Source of the DNA: Corallium rubrum
Lineage: Eukaryota; Cnidaria; Anthozoa; Scleralcyonacea; Coralliidae
NCBI GenBank assembly: GCA_964035015.1
Contig: OZ035998.1
Coordinates: 20,328,227-20,392,226 of the forward strand
Length of the DNA stretch: 64,000 nucleotides
Direction of reading: 5' to 3'
This document shows positions 10,964-21,014 of this stretch, piece by piece; the stretch's first letter is position 1; each line of letters opens with the position of its first letter. The translations under genes were made by a program, and so were the position numbers. The notes beneath the pieces were generated by a model. It did not search any database. It was not told where the DNA came from and saw nothing but the letters and a program-made list of their open reading frames with translations.

Positions 10964-12256
10964 ATGGCTGACAAAGCATGGCACACTTTTAAGGATCAGA
11001 TGAAGAACAAGAGGGCGAAAAGAGGAAAAGGAAAGGAGGATGTAGTAAAAAAGACAAACGAATTAGTTATTCAAAGGCTAAGTGCTACTGTGTCAGGGAA
11101 AGCACAGAAGTACTCGAGGGTGGGACCAAGAGTATTCGTGCCATTTGACTCGGAGGAGGAAGTCACGCTGAAAGGAATCAAAATCGCGTGTGAGAAATAT
11201 TTTAGACCCACTTTGCCTGCAGGTTTGACATGTGATGTACTGGTGGGGGAGCAAGGACCTTCATGCAAAACAGTACAACAAATCCCTAATATGAAGTTAA
11301 TTCATATCCGTTTCATAACAGAAAACGAGTACCAAGATATAGGCAGCACCGCAGCAGTTCAGAGGAAGACGAGAGAGCACCAGACGAGGGAGCAGAAAGA
11401 AAGAAAGCAAAAGTGGCGAGTGAAGGTACCCCAGTGCTCAATAAAATGCACGAAAACCTGGCAGGGAAAAGTGAGCGTTATCCTAAAAGTCTCTCTGTCC
11501 TAGACATGATCAAACTGGGAAAGCTTGTCAACAAACATAGCACAACAGCAATAACACTTCACTCCTTTAATCTTGATGTGATGGCTTGGTCTAAAGTACC
11601 TACCACTGTGGAATTCGTACTACTCCAAAACCCATTAGGCACTGGGGGATTTCGCCAAGCATTCAAGGCTACAACAAACCATACCGCATATTCCAATACT
11701 ACCTGGGTAGTAAAGAAATATCTTCCAGAAACAGTGAAAATTGTAGAAGAAACACATCAGAATGTTGAGGCACATACCAGAAAAGTGGTGCAGATGCATA
11801 TGTTGGCGCGAAACTTTGCATTGCAACTTGAAAAGAAAGTAAAAGATTCAGCATTGTTTGGTGAACCACTGGTACAATAACATATTTTTTGGGATAACAG
11901 ATGACGAAGAAAATGTCACAGTTGAAGAATTTGTGGGAGGAAATTTTGTGAAGTATATAAACAACAATGGTTTGTTAACTGTTCCTGTGGATGATGAAGT
12001 GGGACAGAAAGCACGATGCCTTGCCCATTTCACATATGAGAAGTCCAACAGAAAGATGATGGTCCTTGACATACAAGGAAGTGGTCATATGTTGTATGAC
12101 CCTGAAATTGCAACATCTGACTTGTTTGATAAAGATAATGAAATGTTGTTTTGTACAGGGAACTTATCATCTCTTGCAATTACCAATTTCATTGATAATC
12201 ATAAGTGTAACCGTTACTGTGAGTATTCTGGCCTTACTGAACTTTATAAAAGTTAA
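10964..12256 (+). pseudogene. alpha-kinase gene carried by the transposon (two frameshifts)
   Basis: Three consecutive frames together encode an alpha-type (eEF2K/MHCK-like) protein kinase of about 430 residues. Part 1 (10964 to about 11350) is a basic N-terminus (KNKRAKRGKGK) followed by a domain with VGPRVFVPFDS and CDVLVGEQGPSC. Part 2 (about 11360-11875) has a glycine-rich loop GTGGFRQAF and the likely ATP-binding lysine in WVVKKYLPE. Part 3 (about 11862-12256) has EEFVGGNFVKYINNNG, then AHFTYEKSNRKMMVLDIQGS with the catalytic Asp, and the zinc-binding end HKCNRYC. Frame changes at about 11350 and 11870 each look like one-base events, so this copy is probably dead; introns are a less likely explanation. 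Alpha-kinases normally phosphorylate Ser/Thr; the target here is unknown. Confidence 0.8.
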
Positions 12257-12519
12257 AATGTACTTTGGCTCAGTTTTTTAGTCAGAACAGATAAGAAACA
12301 ACAAAGTGTTAATTTACTGTTTATAATGAATTTAATTATTTTCTATGTTAAGTTAAGGTGAAATGGCAAACTGTTGTGTTTAATTTTCATGTTCATGTTC
12401 TATGCAGTTACAAGAAAACACTATACATGTATATTGTTTTAGAAAGACAATTTTTGAATCATTACGTGCAATGTATGTTTAATTAATAAAACCATGTTGG
12501 TAATGTAAGCTTACTGCTA

Positions 12520-12853
12520 CAGTTGTGGCAATAGAAGCATTCCAAAAAATGTTGAGCAGTTCATTTCCTAACCTTCACCAATTCATTTGATAAGTTCTTT
12601 GAAAAACTGCTAACTTCCTTGAAATGTTGGTAACTTCCTGGTATTAGCTTGAGGATTGACCAATCACGTTCTGCTTAGTAACTAAGTAACCAATAGGATG
12701 CAAGCAGGTAGACTGTGTAAAGTAGTTTGAATTGGCAATTACTCAATTTGTCAACAACTTCATCAATTATTTGAGGAACTCATCAAATGAATTGGTAAAA
12801 GTTAGGAAATGAACTGCTCAACATTTTTCAGAACACTTCTATTGCCATGACTG
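12520..12853. mobile_element. mariner/Tc1-like MITE (TA target)
   Basis: TIRs CAGTTGTGGCAATAGAAGCA (12520) and its complement (ending 12853) are flanked by TA at 12518-12519 and 12854-12855. The arms continue inward with GAGCAGTTCATTTCCTAAC and the complement. The CAGT start and TA duplication fit Tc1/mariner. No coding sequence; it lies between the two convergent cargo genes. Confidence 0.65.
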
Positions 12854-13096
12854 TAATATATTATATTTTGAATCTTCATACATTATTTATAAATATATAC
12901 AATAAAATATTAACAAGGATTTAGAGGAAATGACATCTTTGCTTTAGGTACAGGTATGCATCCCGACAGTCACAAGTAGTCAGGTGGCTTAGCAAATTTA
13001 ACGTTACCGCCCGGACAAAAGTACCAAATTTGGCATGGAGTTTCATCTCGACCTATCTATTGATTTTATCCATGGAACCCACTTGATCGGTTCCGA

Positions 13097-13440
13097 TTTT
13101 CCATGATGGCGGCCAAAATCCAAGATGGCCACCAGAAAAAAAGGAAATGTCATATATCTGGCTGTAAAAATCAGAAATGAACAAATGAGGTGTGAATTCA
13201 GGGGTTTCCGGGGTCAATGAAACAGATGCTAGTCATGGCATGTTGCTCAGGTCACCAATTTCCAAGATGGCGGCCAAATTTCAAAATGGCCGCCAAAAAA
13301 AAGGAAATTTCGTATATGTGGCTGTGAAAATCGGAAATGAACAAATGGGTGTCAATTCAGGGGTTTCTGGGGTCACTGAAATAGATGCTGGTCAAGGGAT
13401 TTTGCTCAGGTCACCCATTTCCAAGATGGCGGCCAATACT
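13097..13440 (+). repeat. tandem 160-bp subrepeats in the Academ left TIR
   Basis: Units spaced about 160 bp apart (word starts at 13101, 13262 and 13421) each contain ATGGCGGCCAA, an A-rich run, AGGAAAT, and GTGTGAATTCAGGGGTTTC-like sequence. The right TIR (16262-16600) has the inverted counterpart with about two units. Confidence 0.65.
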
Positions 13441-14207
13441 ACAATACGATATTATGACAGAAATTTGGATATAGGGTAAGCTGAGGGAATATGGACCCCT
13501 CAGGTGAAATGGATCCCTAAGCAGTAAGTTTGCGGTAAATAATGCTACGATAGCCTGCCGCCTGCGAGTGCAACAAAAACGTGCCGAAAGCCAAAGGTTT
13601 TAAACTTTGCACGGCGATAAAATGAAGTATTTAGTATTTCGTGCTAATACCGCTGTACTAAAGGTTTGTAGTATTTTCTCAAAACATCAAAAATTCGAGG
13701 TAAATTATCATATTGACTATTTAGATATAATCCTTTGTAATCCGTCATGCATATCATTTTTGCATAAGCCTAAATTAGTATATAAACCTTCCTTGTATAA
13801 ACAATAATATTTTAATAGCATGAATTCATAGAAAATGGGCTTGATATAATGATATTTCACTAATTAATTTCCGAAATGTTCAGTGAGGAGGGGGCCCAGG
13901 AGTGGCCTATGTCGCCTGGGCCTATGCTGTTTTTATTCTGTAAATAGTGGTAAATATCAACAGATAGTTGTTTTGATGTTAGTATTAATATCATATATGT
14001 GTCATCCAATAGCCTGTAAGCATGTGGTTGCCATGGTAACCAGAATGAGTTTTACTACATTAAAATATCATATTTGAATTCTATACATTCTAAGCTTTAA
14101 TTTGGTATATGACATAAGTGGTCCAGATTGTGTCATGGTGGTGTGATTGCATGAATTCTCGGAGTATGTGATTTGCATGTGTTGTGCGTACAGTGCCCCC
14201 TTAAGGG

Positions 14208-16106
14208 GTGAAAGCATCCGGTGGTGCAGTAGGACTCACTGAGAATCCAGTTGCCTTCAGACGCTGGATGACCGCTGGACCCGAGCTTGCCAGACTTCTG
14301 AGACAGTACGAGAATGGATATCTTCATGACGATGATCCGGAAAACCCCGCTAACTTCGAACACCATGAACAGGGACTTGCAGCACAGAAAACCTTCCAGC
14401 GACAGGTTGATAGCCTATCTAACACAACACGCAAGATGGGAAATCCCTTCCTGGATGACTTCCCAGAGTTGGTAACTCTTGATAGTCGTAACTGCGCGAA
14501 TGAGGCGGTAGTGAATACAATCCGTACACTGGAAGACACGGGCACAAAGAAGTATCAAGAGTATGTGAAGACCGTGCTCGTGGATCGGAGTCACTCCATA
14601 CATGATACGATCTCAAAGAATTCACTACCCCTGTTCTCAACAAAGCTCAAAGTAAGATCGAAGGATTGCAAGAAAGCAAAGGTGCTTGAGAACAATGTGG
14701 CACTCTTCGGCCAGTTATACATCTCCTTACAAAATAGAGACGGTGACATCAGTGAATTCTTTGCACACGAAGTTCAGTCGTATCCTCCATCCCTATCTGA
14801 GTTTGGAAAGCTTAATCTGTCTGGTACCAAATGTCATCTGTTACAATGTATCGAGGAACCAAACCAGACAGAGGCACCTGTATTATATGACTGCAAAGTT
14901 CTGGATGGTGCCGTGACAGTACATGCATTGCCTGTAATAAATGTCTCAACATTCCAGGAATATGCTGACAACGTGTTTATACCCCATCTGGAACGTCATC
15001 TGCGTGACACAAAGCGAGTGGATGTTGTGTGGGACGAATACCGGCCAGATAGCCTGAAGGAGGGAACCAGGGAGAAACGAGGCAAAGGTGTGCGTAGAAA
15101 AGTATCAGGTGACACCAAGCTGCCGGGCAACTGGAATGACTTCCTCCGTGATCCAATCAATAAGAAGGAACTCTTTGAATTCCTGTCATCAAAAGTTGCG
15201 GATTGCAGCATCCCTCCTGAGCGTTCGATATATATCACAGCTGGAGAGCATGTTACATGTGTCGGAACGCAGATCGAAATGTCCAGCTGCAATCAGGAAG
15301 AAGCAGACACTAGGATTGTGGTTCACGTGAAGCATGCTTTGGAGAATGGAGCAAAATCCATCCAGGTGCGAACTGTGGACACAGACGTCGTCGTTGTTCT
15401 TACCGGTGTGTTTCATGATCTCTCTCACATAAATGCTGACCTTGATCTCTGGGTAGCATTTGGAACTGGAAAGAACTACACTCATTACAGCATCAACGCC
15501 ATTTGTGCCCATCTTGGTGAACGTAAATCACGTTCCCTGCCCGTTTTCCACTCCTTGTCAGGATGTGATACTACATCAGCGTTTAGAGGGAAAGGGAAGA
15601 AATCGTTCTGGCAAACATGGAATGCTTATGAGGAAGTTACTGATGCCTTTGTTCATCTTGCCGCACATCCGTTTGAGCATCTTGACTTACATTCTGAATC
15701 ATTTCAAAGAATCGAGAGACTAGTTGTCGTAGTTTATGACAAAACAAGTAACGCCATGAATGTTAACAGTGCCCGGATGGAGCTGTTCAGCCAGAAACGC
15801 CAAGCTGTTGACAAGATACCACCTACTCAGAATGCACTACTCCAGCACACTAGGAGGGCAGTATACCAGGCTGGCATCTGGACAACATGCATGTTATCTC
15901 AACAAACGAATCCATGTCCAACCGACTATGCGTGGGTGAAAGTTGGGAACTCATGGGAACCTGTCTGGTCTACCATTCCAGAGGCATCTAAAGCGTGCAG
16001 AGAATTCGTGAAATGTGGCTGCAAAAAGGTCTGTACAGTCTGCAAATGCAGCAAGGCAAATCTGCCTTGCACATCTCTTTGTCGGTGCACATGTTCATCC
16101 AAATAG
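14208..16106 (+). CDS. Academ-type transposon protein, FEN/XPG-like nuclease with Cys-rich tail
   Basis: An uninterrupted 632-codon ORF. I read a PIN/FEN-like acidic core: VDVVWDEYRPDSLK (272-285), NQEEADTR (362-369), VDTDVVV (390-396) and SGCDTTSAF (451-459). These parallel the EAEA, DxD and GxDY motifs of XPG/FEN nucleases. Residues 597-629 hold a cluster of about ten cysteines (CGCKKVCTVCKC and CRCTC), probably a zinc-binding module. The family occurs in many copies in cnidarian and fish genomes. The true start is uncertain: a broken homologue at 37388 has extra coding sequence before the shared GGAVG motif, and a possible splice acceptor (GTACAG, about 14188-14193) lies just upstream, so an upstream exon may exist. 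At 13450-14200 I recognised no such exon. This is one of the few intact genes here. Confidence 0.8.
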   Translation: MKASGGAVGLTENPVAFRRWMTAGPELARLLRQYENGYLHDDDPENPANFEHHEQGLAAQKTFQRQVDSLSNTTRKMGNPFLDDFPELVTLDSRNCANEAVVNTIRTLEDTGTKKYQEYVKTVLVDRSHSIHDTISKNSLPLFSTKLKVRSKDCKKAKVLENNVALFGQLYISLQNRDGDISEFFAHEVQSYPPSLSEFGKLNLSGTKCHLLQCIEEPNQTEAPVLYDCKVLDGAVTVHALPVINVSTFQEYADNVFIPHLERHLRDTKRVDVVWDEYRPDSLKEGTREKRGKGVRRKVSGDTKLPGNWNDFLRDPINKKELFEFLSSKVADCSIPPERSIYITAGEHVTCVGTQIEMSSCNQEEADTRIVVHVKHALENGAKSIQVRTVDTDVVVVLTGVFHDLSHINADLDLWVAFGTGKNYTHYSINAICAHLGERKSRSLPVFHSLSGCDTTSAFRGKGKKSFWQTWNAYEEVTDAFVHLAAHPFEHLDLHSESFQRIERLVVVVYDKTSNAMNVNSARMELFSQKRQAVDKIPPTQNALLQHTRRAVYQAGIWTTCMLSQQTNPCPTDYAWVKVGNSWEPVWSTIPEASKACREFVKCGCKKVCTVCKCSKANLPCTSLCRCTCSSK

Positions 16107-17624
16107 GATACATCGACTGTGAACTGTCTGGTAGAGATACATTGTATTGAAACATTGTAGATATAATTCCTGAATACTACCAGTATTTACTTAACATGTA
16201 GGCTGATATGTAGCTATAGAAGTCACAACAACCATTCAAAATCAGGTCAAGTAAGCCTTTTTCGGACATTATCTTTGTTCATTTCCGATTTGCACAGCCA
16301 CATATACGAAATTTCCTTTTTTTTGGCGGCCATTTTGAAATTTGGCCGCCATCTTGGAAATTGGTGACCTGAGCAACATGCCATGACCAGCATCTGTTTC
16401 ATTGACCCCGGAAACCCCTGAATTCACACCTCATTCGTTCATTTCTGATTTTTACAGCCAGATATATGACATTTCCTTTTTTTCTGGCGGCCATCTTGGA
16501 TTTTGGCCGCCATCTTGGAAAATCGGAACCGATCAAGTGGGTTCCACGGATAAAATCAATAGATAGGTCGAGATGAAACTCCATGCCAAATTTGGTACTT
16601 TTGTCCGGGCAGTAACGTTAATCCTGAAAATTGTTGCTAAGCCACCTGACTAAAGGGTCAACCTTGCCGGGGAATGGGATGACACGTTCACACTCCATCC
16701 TAAATGCTGGTTCAAGGAAATCCTCTCCCATTTCCAAGACACCTGCATGATTAGCTGCTTCTTTTAATTCTGCTTCACTGACAGGCCATCCTTTAAAAAA
16801 TAATAACAAATTTCTATTATCCTATTGTTTTGGGCATGTGGACCTCCTTTTCATCAGAAAAATGGTATGGCATGTAAAATAATCAAGGGTAGCATTTTGA
16901 CTACCTCTGCAAATGTTATACACATGCATGGCCTAGTACACTGTACCTGTACTGCTGTACATGGTGCCAGCTTCTTATGATTAATTATTATACATGTATA
17001 ATTAAATTATTTATAGGAATAAAAGATACCACATTCTTCCAGGTTGTATTCTTGTGGAAAGTTATAAATGTGGTTGGGTACCCCTGATGGCAGATTTGAA
17101 TCTTTCTGTGCTCGAATGCGATGGGTGTTCCAGACCACTTCCCTAAATACATCCAACTCTCGCTGGATAAGAGGAACAAGCAGAAATGCCAGCAGCATTC
17201 TAAAATAACATTAGTTTACAGTTATTAAATTCATCCTGTTAGATACCAGTGATAAAATTAGATACACAATTGTTTACACATACAAAAAGATATTTAGTTA
17301 TCCTGCAGAAAAACATAATTTTGTAGAAGTAAAGAATTCAAGCACAAAAAAGCACAGCACCTGTCTGTTTTATCATGTGGATTATATTCACCACGATCTT
17401 TTAGCCAATTTAAGTGGTCCTTGAAGTACTTTTCAAGCCGCTCGTGCAGCTCTCTCCACCACCGCTCGATCTGTAATATTGTTTCACATACATATAGGGT
17501 GAGGAAAAGGAGGCATTACATAATATAAAAAATAGGAGAATGAATTATATGTTGATTTTTAGATGCTTCATTCAGGGATTGCATAATAGTGCCCAACAAA
17601 GTATTTTGAAACCTAAGCTGAGCG

Positions 17625-17897
17625 CAGGGCCGTAGGAAGCTATTTTGTATTGGGGGGGCTGATGTAGCCAGCATCGAAGACGCAAGATATCTAGGGGGTC
17701 CGGGGGCATGCCCCCTGGAAAATTTTGGATTCTATGGTCTCTGAAACAGCATTTCCCGCATTCTGGGGCGAGATTTATAGCAAAATTTATAGCATATATT
17801 TTATTTCCCTCTAAAACCTTACAGATTATCGCTAGTTTACAAATTATTGGGGAGGCTGAAGCCCCCCCCCCCCGCCCCCCCGGTGTCTACGGCCCTG
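17625..17897. mobile_element. hAT-like MITE in an integrase intron
   Basis: TIRs CAGGGCCGTAG (17625) and CTACGGCCCTG (ending 17897) are flanked by a GAGCG direct repeat (17620-17624 and 17898-17902). The CAGGG start resembles hAT termini, though the visible duplication is 5 bp rather than the usual 8. It contains runs of G and C and lies in the intron between exons 1 and 2 of the integrase gene. Confidence 0.55.
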
Positions 17898-18852
17898 GAG
17901 CGTGTAGGTGTAGCTTGAGAAAGGGGGTGGCTGGGTGGAGATCAAATCAGTGAGTATATGACTAATGATATATTGATGTCTGTAGACTGTACATACAAAC
18001 TTGGTTATAGAATTACAGTACACAGTGTAGTTAACTACACTGTTGATATATTTATTACACTACAAAAAGGTAAACATTGGCAGCACCTAACACATACTTG
18101 ATTGGAGGTTGATGGACCAAAGATAACTGTTTCCACTGGATCCATATCATTGTGGTTTCTACGGAGAAATGCGTGCATGGTTGCCATTACCCCGGTTTCT
18201 GTCCCTTTGTCCAGTCTCAAGATAGATGGCATTACCCTATTTTCATACAAATATTCCAAATACCATAGGCCAATTAGTTTTGGATTACTGTTGCTGACCC
18301 ATATGCGCAGCCAAAGCAGTCTTCTACTGGCTGTGTCAATACACCCATATACTGCAAGAGGGAAGGTAGAGTTTTGGTAACCCATTAACTTGTCATGTCC
18401 GTCAAGTGAGTGTACCCAGTTTGGACCTCTTGTTGTGAAAACACCCTTTTCTCGATGCTTTATTTTGGTGCCCACTCCACCACGTGCTTCCAGACCTTCG
18501 GGATCTAGGTCATACATTACTGCGTGCACAAGGTCCCTGGGTATGTTAAGACCATGCTCTTGCCTTATCTTCTTTTGCATGGCTCTATACCCCAAAAGTT
18601 GGCCAGGTCCTTCAAGTTCCTCGTCCACAGCTTCTCTTACTTCATCTACTGTGACATTCCTGTCCGTATGACGGATATCAAAGAATTTCAACCGTCTATC
18701 GAGCGTACGCAAACTCCAAGCGTAATGTGAGAAATCGCGCTTCACAAAATCCAACATTTCTTCACGTTTTAGTCCCTGACTGACATATTTAATCAATTGA
18801 TCTTTCAGAACTCCATCATCTGTCCAGGTGTTGTTTCGAAAGTACGCCATCT

Positions 18853-19167
18853 TGAAACAGTAAACTATAGTACTTCATGTAACATTCGGTAACCCGTAGT
18901 GCATGCCGGTATACTGTGGCAGCTCTAGGCCATGGGGAATTTTGAATTTATTTTAAAATAAATTGATTTGTATTTAATTTTAAATATTTTTCCTTTATTT
19001 TTATGAATTTATTTCAAAATGATTTGATTTTTATTTAATTTTAAATGTTTTTCCTTTATTTTTTTTTAATTATGGATTTTTATTTACTTAACTACAAAAA
19101 AAATTAATAAAAAAAATATATATATAAAAGAGTGTTAAAAATGCAATGGCAGTTCTCGGCCACCATA
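18853..19167 (-). repeat. right terminal inverted repeat of the IS3EU-like element
   Basis: Reverse complement of 10667-10962, ending GGCCACCATA at 19167 and followed by the CAACTC target duplicate. It borders the start codon of the integrase gene at 18850. Confidence 0.75.
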
Positions 19168-19244
19168 CAACTCATATCAATCATACTCGTTCATATTTAA
19201 AAATAGCGAAGTGGGCGGAAGACGGTTTTGTTAAGAGTTTCCTC

Positions 19245-19329
19245 AGGCCTTTATTTTTCTCGCCTTCTCGCTCGCCCGCACCTTGCCCGCCTACCGGGTT
19301 TAGCGGAAGGCGGGAACAAATAAAGGCCT
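19245..19329 (-). repeat. 85-bp AGGCCTTTATT hairpin repeat, copy 2
   Basis: Inverted copy of 9489-9573 with matching flanks on both sides (GTTAAGAGTTTCCTC and ACATTCAGGTTA). It suggests the right end of an older element into which the IS3EU-like transposon inserted. At 19346-19560 nothing was recognised. Confidence 0.7.
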
Positions 19330-19560
19330 GACATTCAGGTTATGGTAAAACGCGAGCCACGAGTTTGAAATAATTTCTCAGTTGACAATAGTCTATTATT
19401 GTAGAATTCCCTAATTAGATGGCGTGCTATTATATAACCTAACTTAAGTGGTTTCTGTGTTGATTTTGCATTTATAATTTAGAATTGTGGTAATAATACA
19501 GTTTTCTTTGTTTTGACTGTTTTTATAATTTAGAAATGTTGTAATTACGCTTTTCATTGT

Positions 19561-19773
19561 TTAACTCATTCCTGTCCGGGGGCTTCCCCAGAGGTGAATA
19601 AAATCGTCTGGCGTTAGCCAGAATAAAATACTAAAGACCAATTCGGACAAGAAAGAGTTAAAGAGATAGTTTTTAACTCATTCCTGTCCGGGGGCTTCCC
19701 CAGAGGTGAATAAAATCGTCTGGCGTTAGCCAGAATAAAATACTAAAGACCAATTCGGACAAGAAAGAGTTAA
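19561..19773. mobile_element. tandem pair of a 101-bp mini-element, locus 1
   Basis: Two near-identical 101-bp units (19561-19661 and 19673-19773) are separated by 11 bases (AGAGATAGTTT). Each begins TTAACTCATTCCTGTCCG and ends CGGACAAGAAAGAGTTAA, so each has inverted ends. The same pair with the same spacer occurs at 59277-59489. Confidence 0.75.
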
Positions 19774-21014
19774 AGCGTTTATTATCTAATTTCCTTATTA
19801 TTAATTCAATTTTTCGTTTATTACCAGGGTTTCGCAACTCACTCGCGTGACGAAATACGTGTTTTTGATTGCCTAATTAGCTCATGAATTATTCATGATT
19901 TGAGAAGTTGTTTTCAAGTTTTCGCTTAACCTAAAACAATATACAGCTTCACGTTTTCGTGCTTTCCCTTTGCTCGTTCAAACCGTAAGTCAGCTAACTA
20001 AAGCTAAACTTAAAACACTAACCTTAGACTTATGTAGACAGTGATGTTTTTCATTGACCTTGCGTGGGCTTTGTCGATTTTCTTGGCTATATTTCCAAAT
20101 TTTCGACTAAAACGCGGTCTGTTTATTAATACTGCTTTCAGGAATCCGATTCTACTGAATTGTTTTATCTGAGACTCTGTTATAAATGTAATTTTTTAAT
20201 TCTGCCTTTGCAAAACATGTATGCATAGGGAAGCCATTTAAAGGCTTGCTAAAAATAATCCCTTTTGAAACCTCCTAAAAACAATATATTTTTTACAACC
20301 AGAATTTAATAATGAAATTGGTATGTTCAACTTCATTAAATCAGTTCTATCAGTCATCTTATCCATAAATTATATAATTATCTTGAGGATTATCATTTGT
20401 TTTTATATCTGTTTGTTTTTATATTGGCCTGTATATCAGGAGTGCTTATTTTAATCAGGGAGTGGGTGGGTGGGTGGTTGGGTGGGTGGGTGGTAGTGTT
20501 TCAAAAAAAAGCATGTAAAATTGGGCGAGGGGTTGTTGCGTTTATGTATTTCTAGTTATATTTGGCATAGATATATTTATAATTTTATATCAAGAAAAAC
20601 GACATGCTAAAATATAGCGTTCAGAATATTTTCCGTGTAGCTTATGTATTTTTTGTTGATATGTCCGCATGTTTAGATGTGATGACTAAAATAAGATATT
20701 ATACTCTTAAATTTATTTTAAAACTTTATTAACCACTATAAATATTAACCATAGAGGACTACATTATAATGGCGCTTCCGGGAGGTTTATTCACCACTCT
20801 TTGTTCGTAGAGAATTATCGCTTTGAAACTGGAAAACGACTACAACCTCAAATTTTATACAAATTGACTGATCAAAATTCGAAATGTGATACTCGCGTTG
20901 ATGGTGTATATAAGCGGCTTGGAATTTAAAGTTAGCTTTTTAAATTACCGCAATACCTGATCGCGATATTTTGTTCTCGTTTTGATGGCTGCTTGGACGA
21001 TGAAGAGATCGATC
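19774..21014. other. no recognisable gene; G-rich GGGT tract
   Basis: No coding family is visible. A GGGT/GGTT-type run at about 20457-20493 contains many G triplets. The rest is AT-rich spacer. Confidence 0.45.

Larger units (their letters stand above)
12977..16652. mobile_element. Academ-type DNA transposon, copy 1
   Basis: TIRs start TAGTCAGGTGGCTTAGCAA (12977) and end with the complement (16652). The 3-bp target duplication AAG is at 12974-12976 and 16653-16655. Removing the element and one AAG restores an open frame in the integrase gene it interrupts. The TIRs are long (about 12977-13440 and 16262-16652) and contain tandem units of about 160 bp with AAGATGGCGGC words. The single ORF is a FEN/XPG-like nuclease with a cysteine-rich tail. 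Academ elements are known to encode an XPG-like domain and to make 3-4 bp duplications, hence the assignment. Confidence 0.7.
12921..18850 (-). pseudogene. IS3EU-like DDE integrase/transposase, five-piece gene interrupted by Academ
   Basis: Exon 1 is 18850-18098 (251 codons, phase 0, donor GTATGT), exon 2 is 17470-17361, exon 3 is 17199-17030, exon 4 is 16790-16656, and the last piece is 12973-12921. All acceptors read AG and all frames join without a break. Exon 1 contains an N-terminal helical region and most of the catalytic fold, with HSLDGHDKL (first Asp), AVYGCIDTASRRLLWLRIW and RLDKGTETG (second Asp). Exon 2 opens with IERWWRELH, carrying the catalytic Glu. Exon 4 has GWPVSEAE and EDFLEPAFRMECERV, a conserved C-terminal segment. 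The Academ element lies between exon 4 and the last piece. Transcription through it would replace the final codons, so this copy is likely impaired although the DDE triad is intact. Confidence 0.75.
10667..19167. mobile_element. IS3EU-like DNA transposon carrying integrase and alpha-kinase genes
   Basis: Long TIRs of about 300 bp (10667-10962 and 18853-19167) start TATGGTGGCCGAGAACTGCC. A perfect 6-bp target duplication CAACTC lies at 10661-10666 and 19168-19173. Inside are two convergent genes: an alpha-kinase-like gene (plus) that starts just inside the left TIR, and a DDE integrase gene (minus) that starts just inside the right TIR. Family assignment to IS3EU rests on the integrase type and the 6-bp duplication, from memory of that superfamily. 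Later insertions are a mariner-type MITE (12520-12853), an Academ-type element (12977-16652) and a hAT-like MITE (17625-17897). Without them the element is about 4.2 kb. Confidence 0.75.

Noticed and set aside
11350-11875. Introns in the alpha-kinase gene instead of frameshifts
   Set aside because: No GT/AG pair removes a sensible stretch; the frames overlap by a few bases at both breaks, which fits one-base indels better.
20457-20493. G-quadruplex regulatory element
   Set aside because: G-rich runs are present, but no gene lies near it; reported only as low-complexity sequence.
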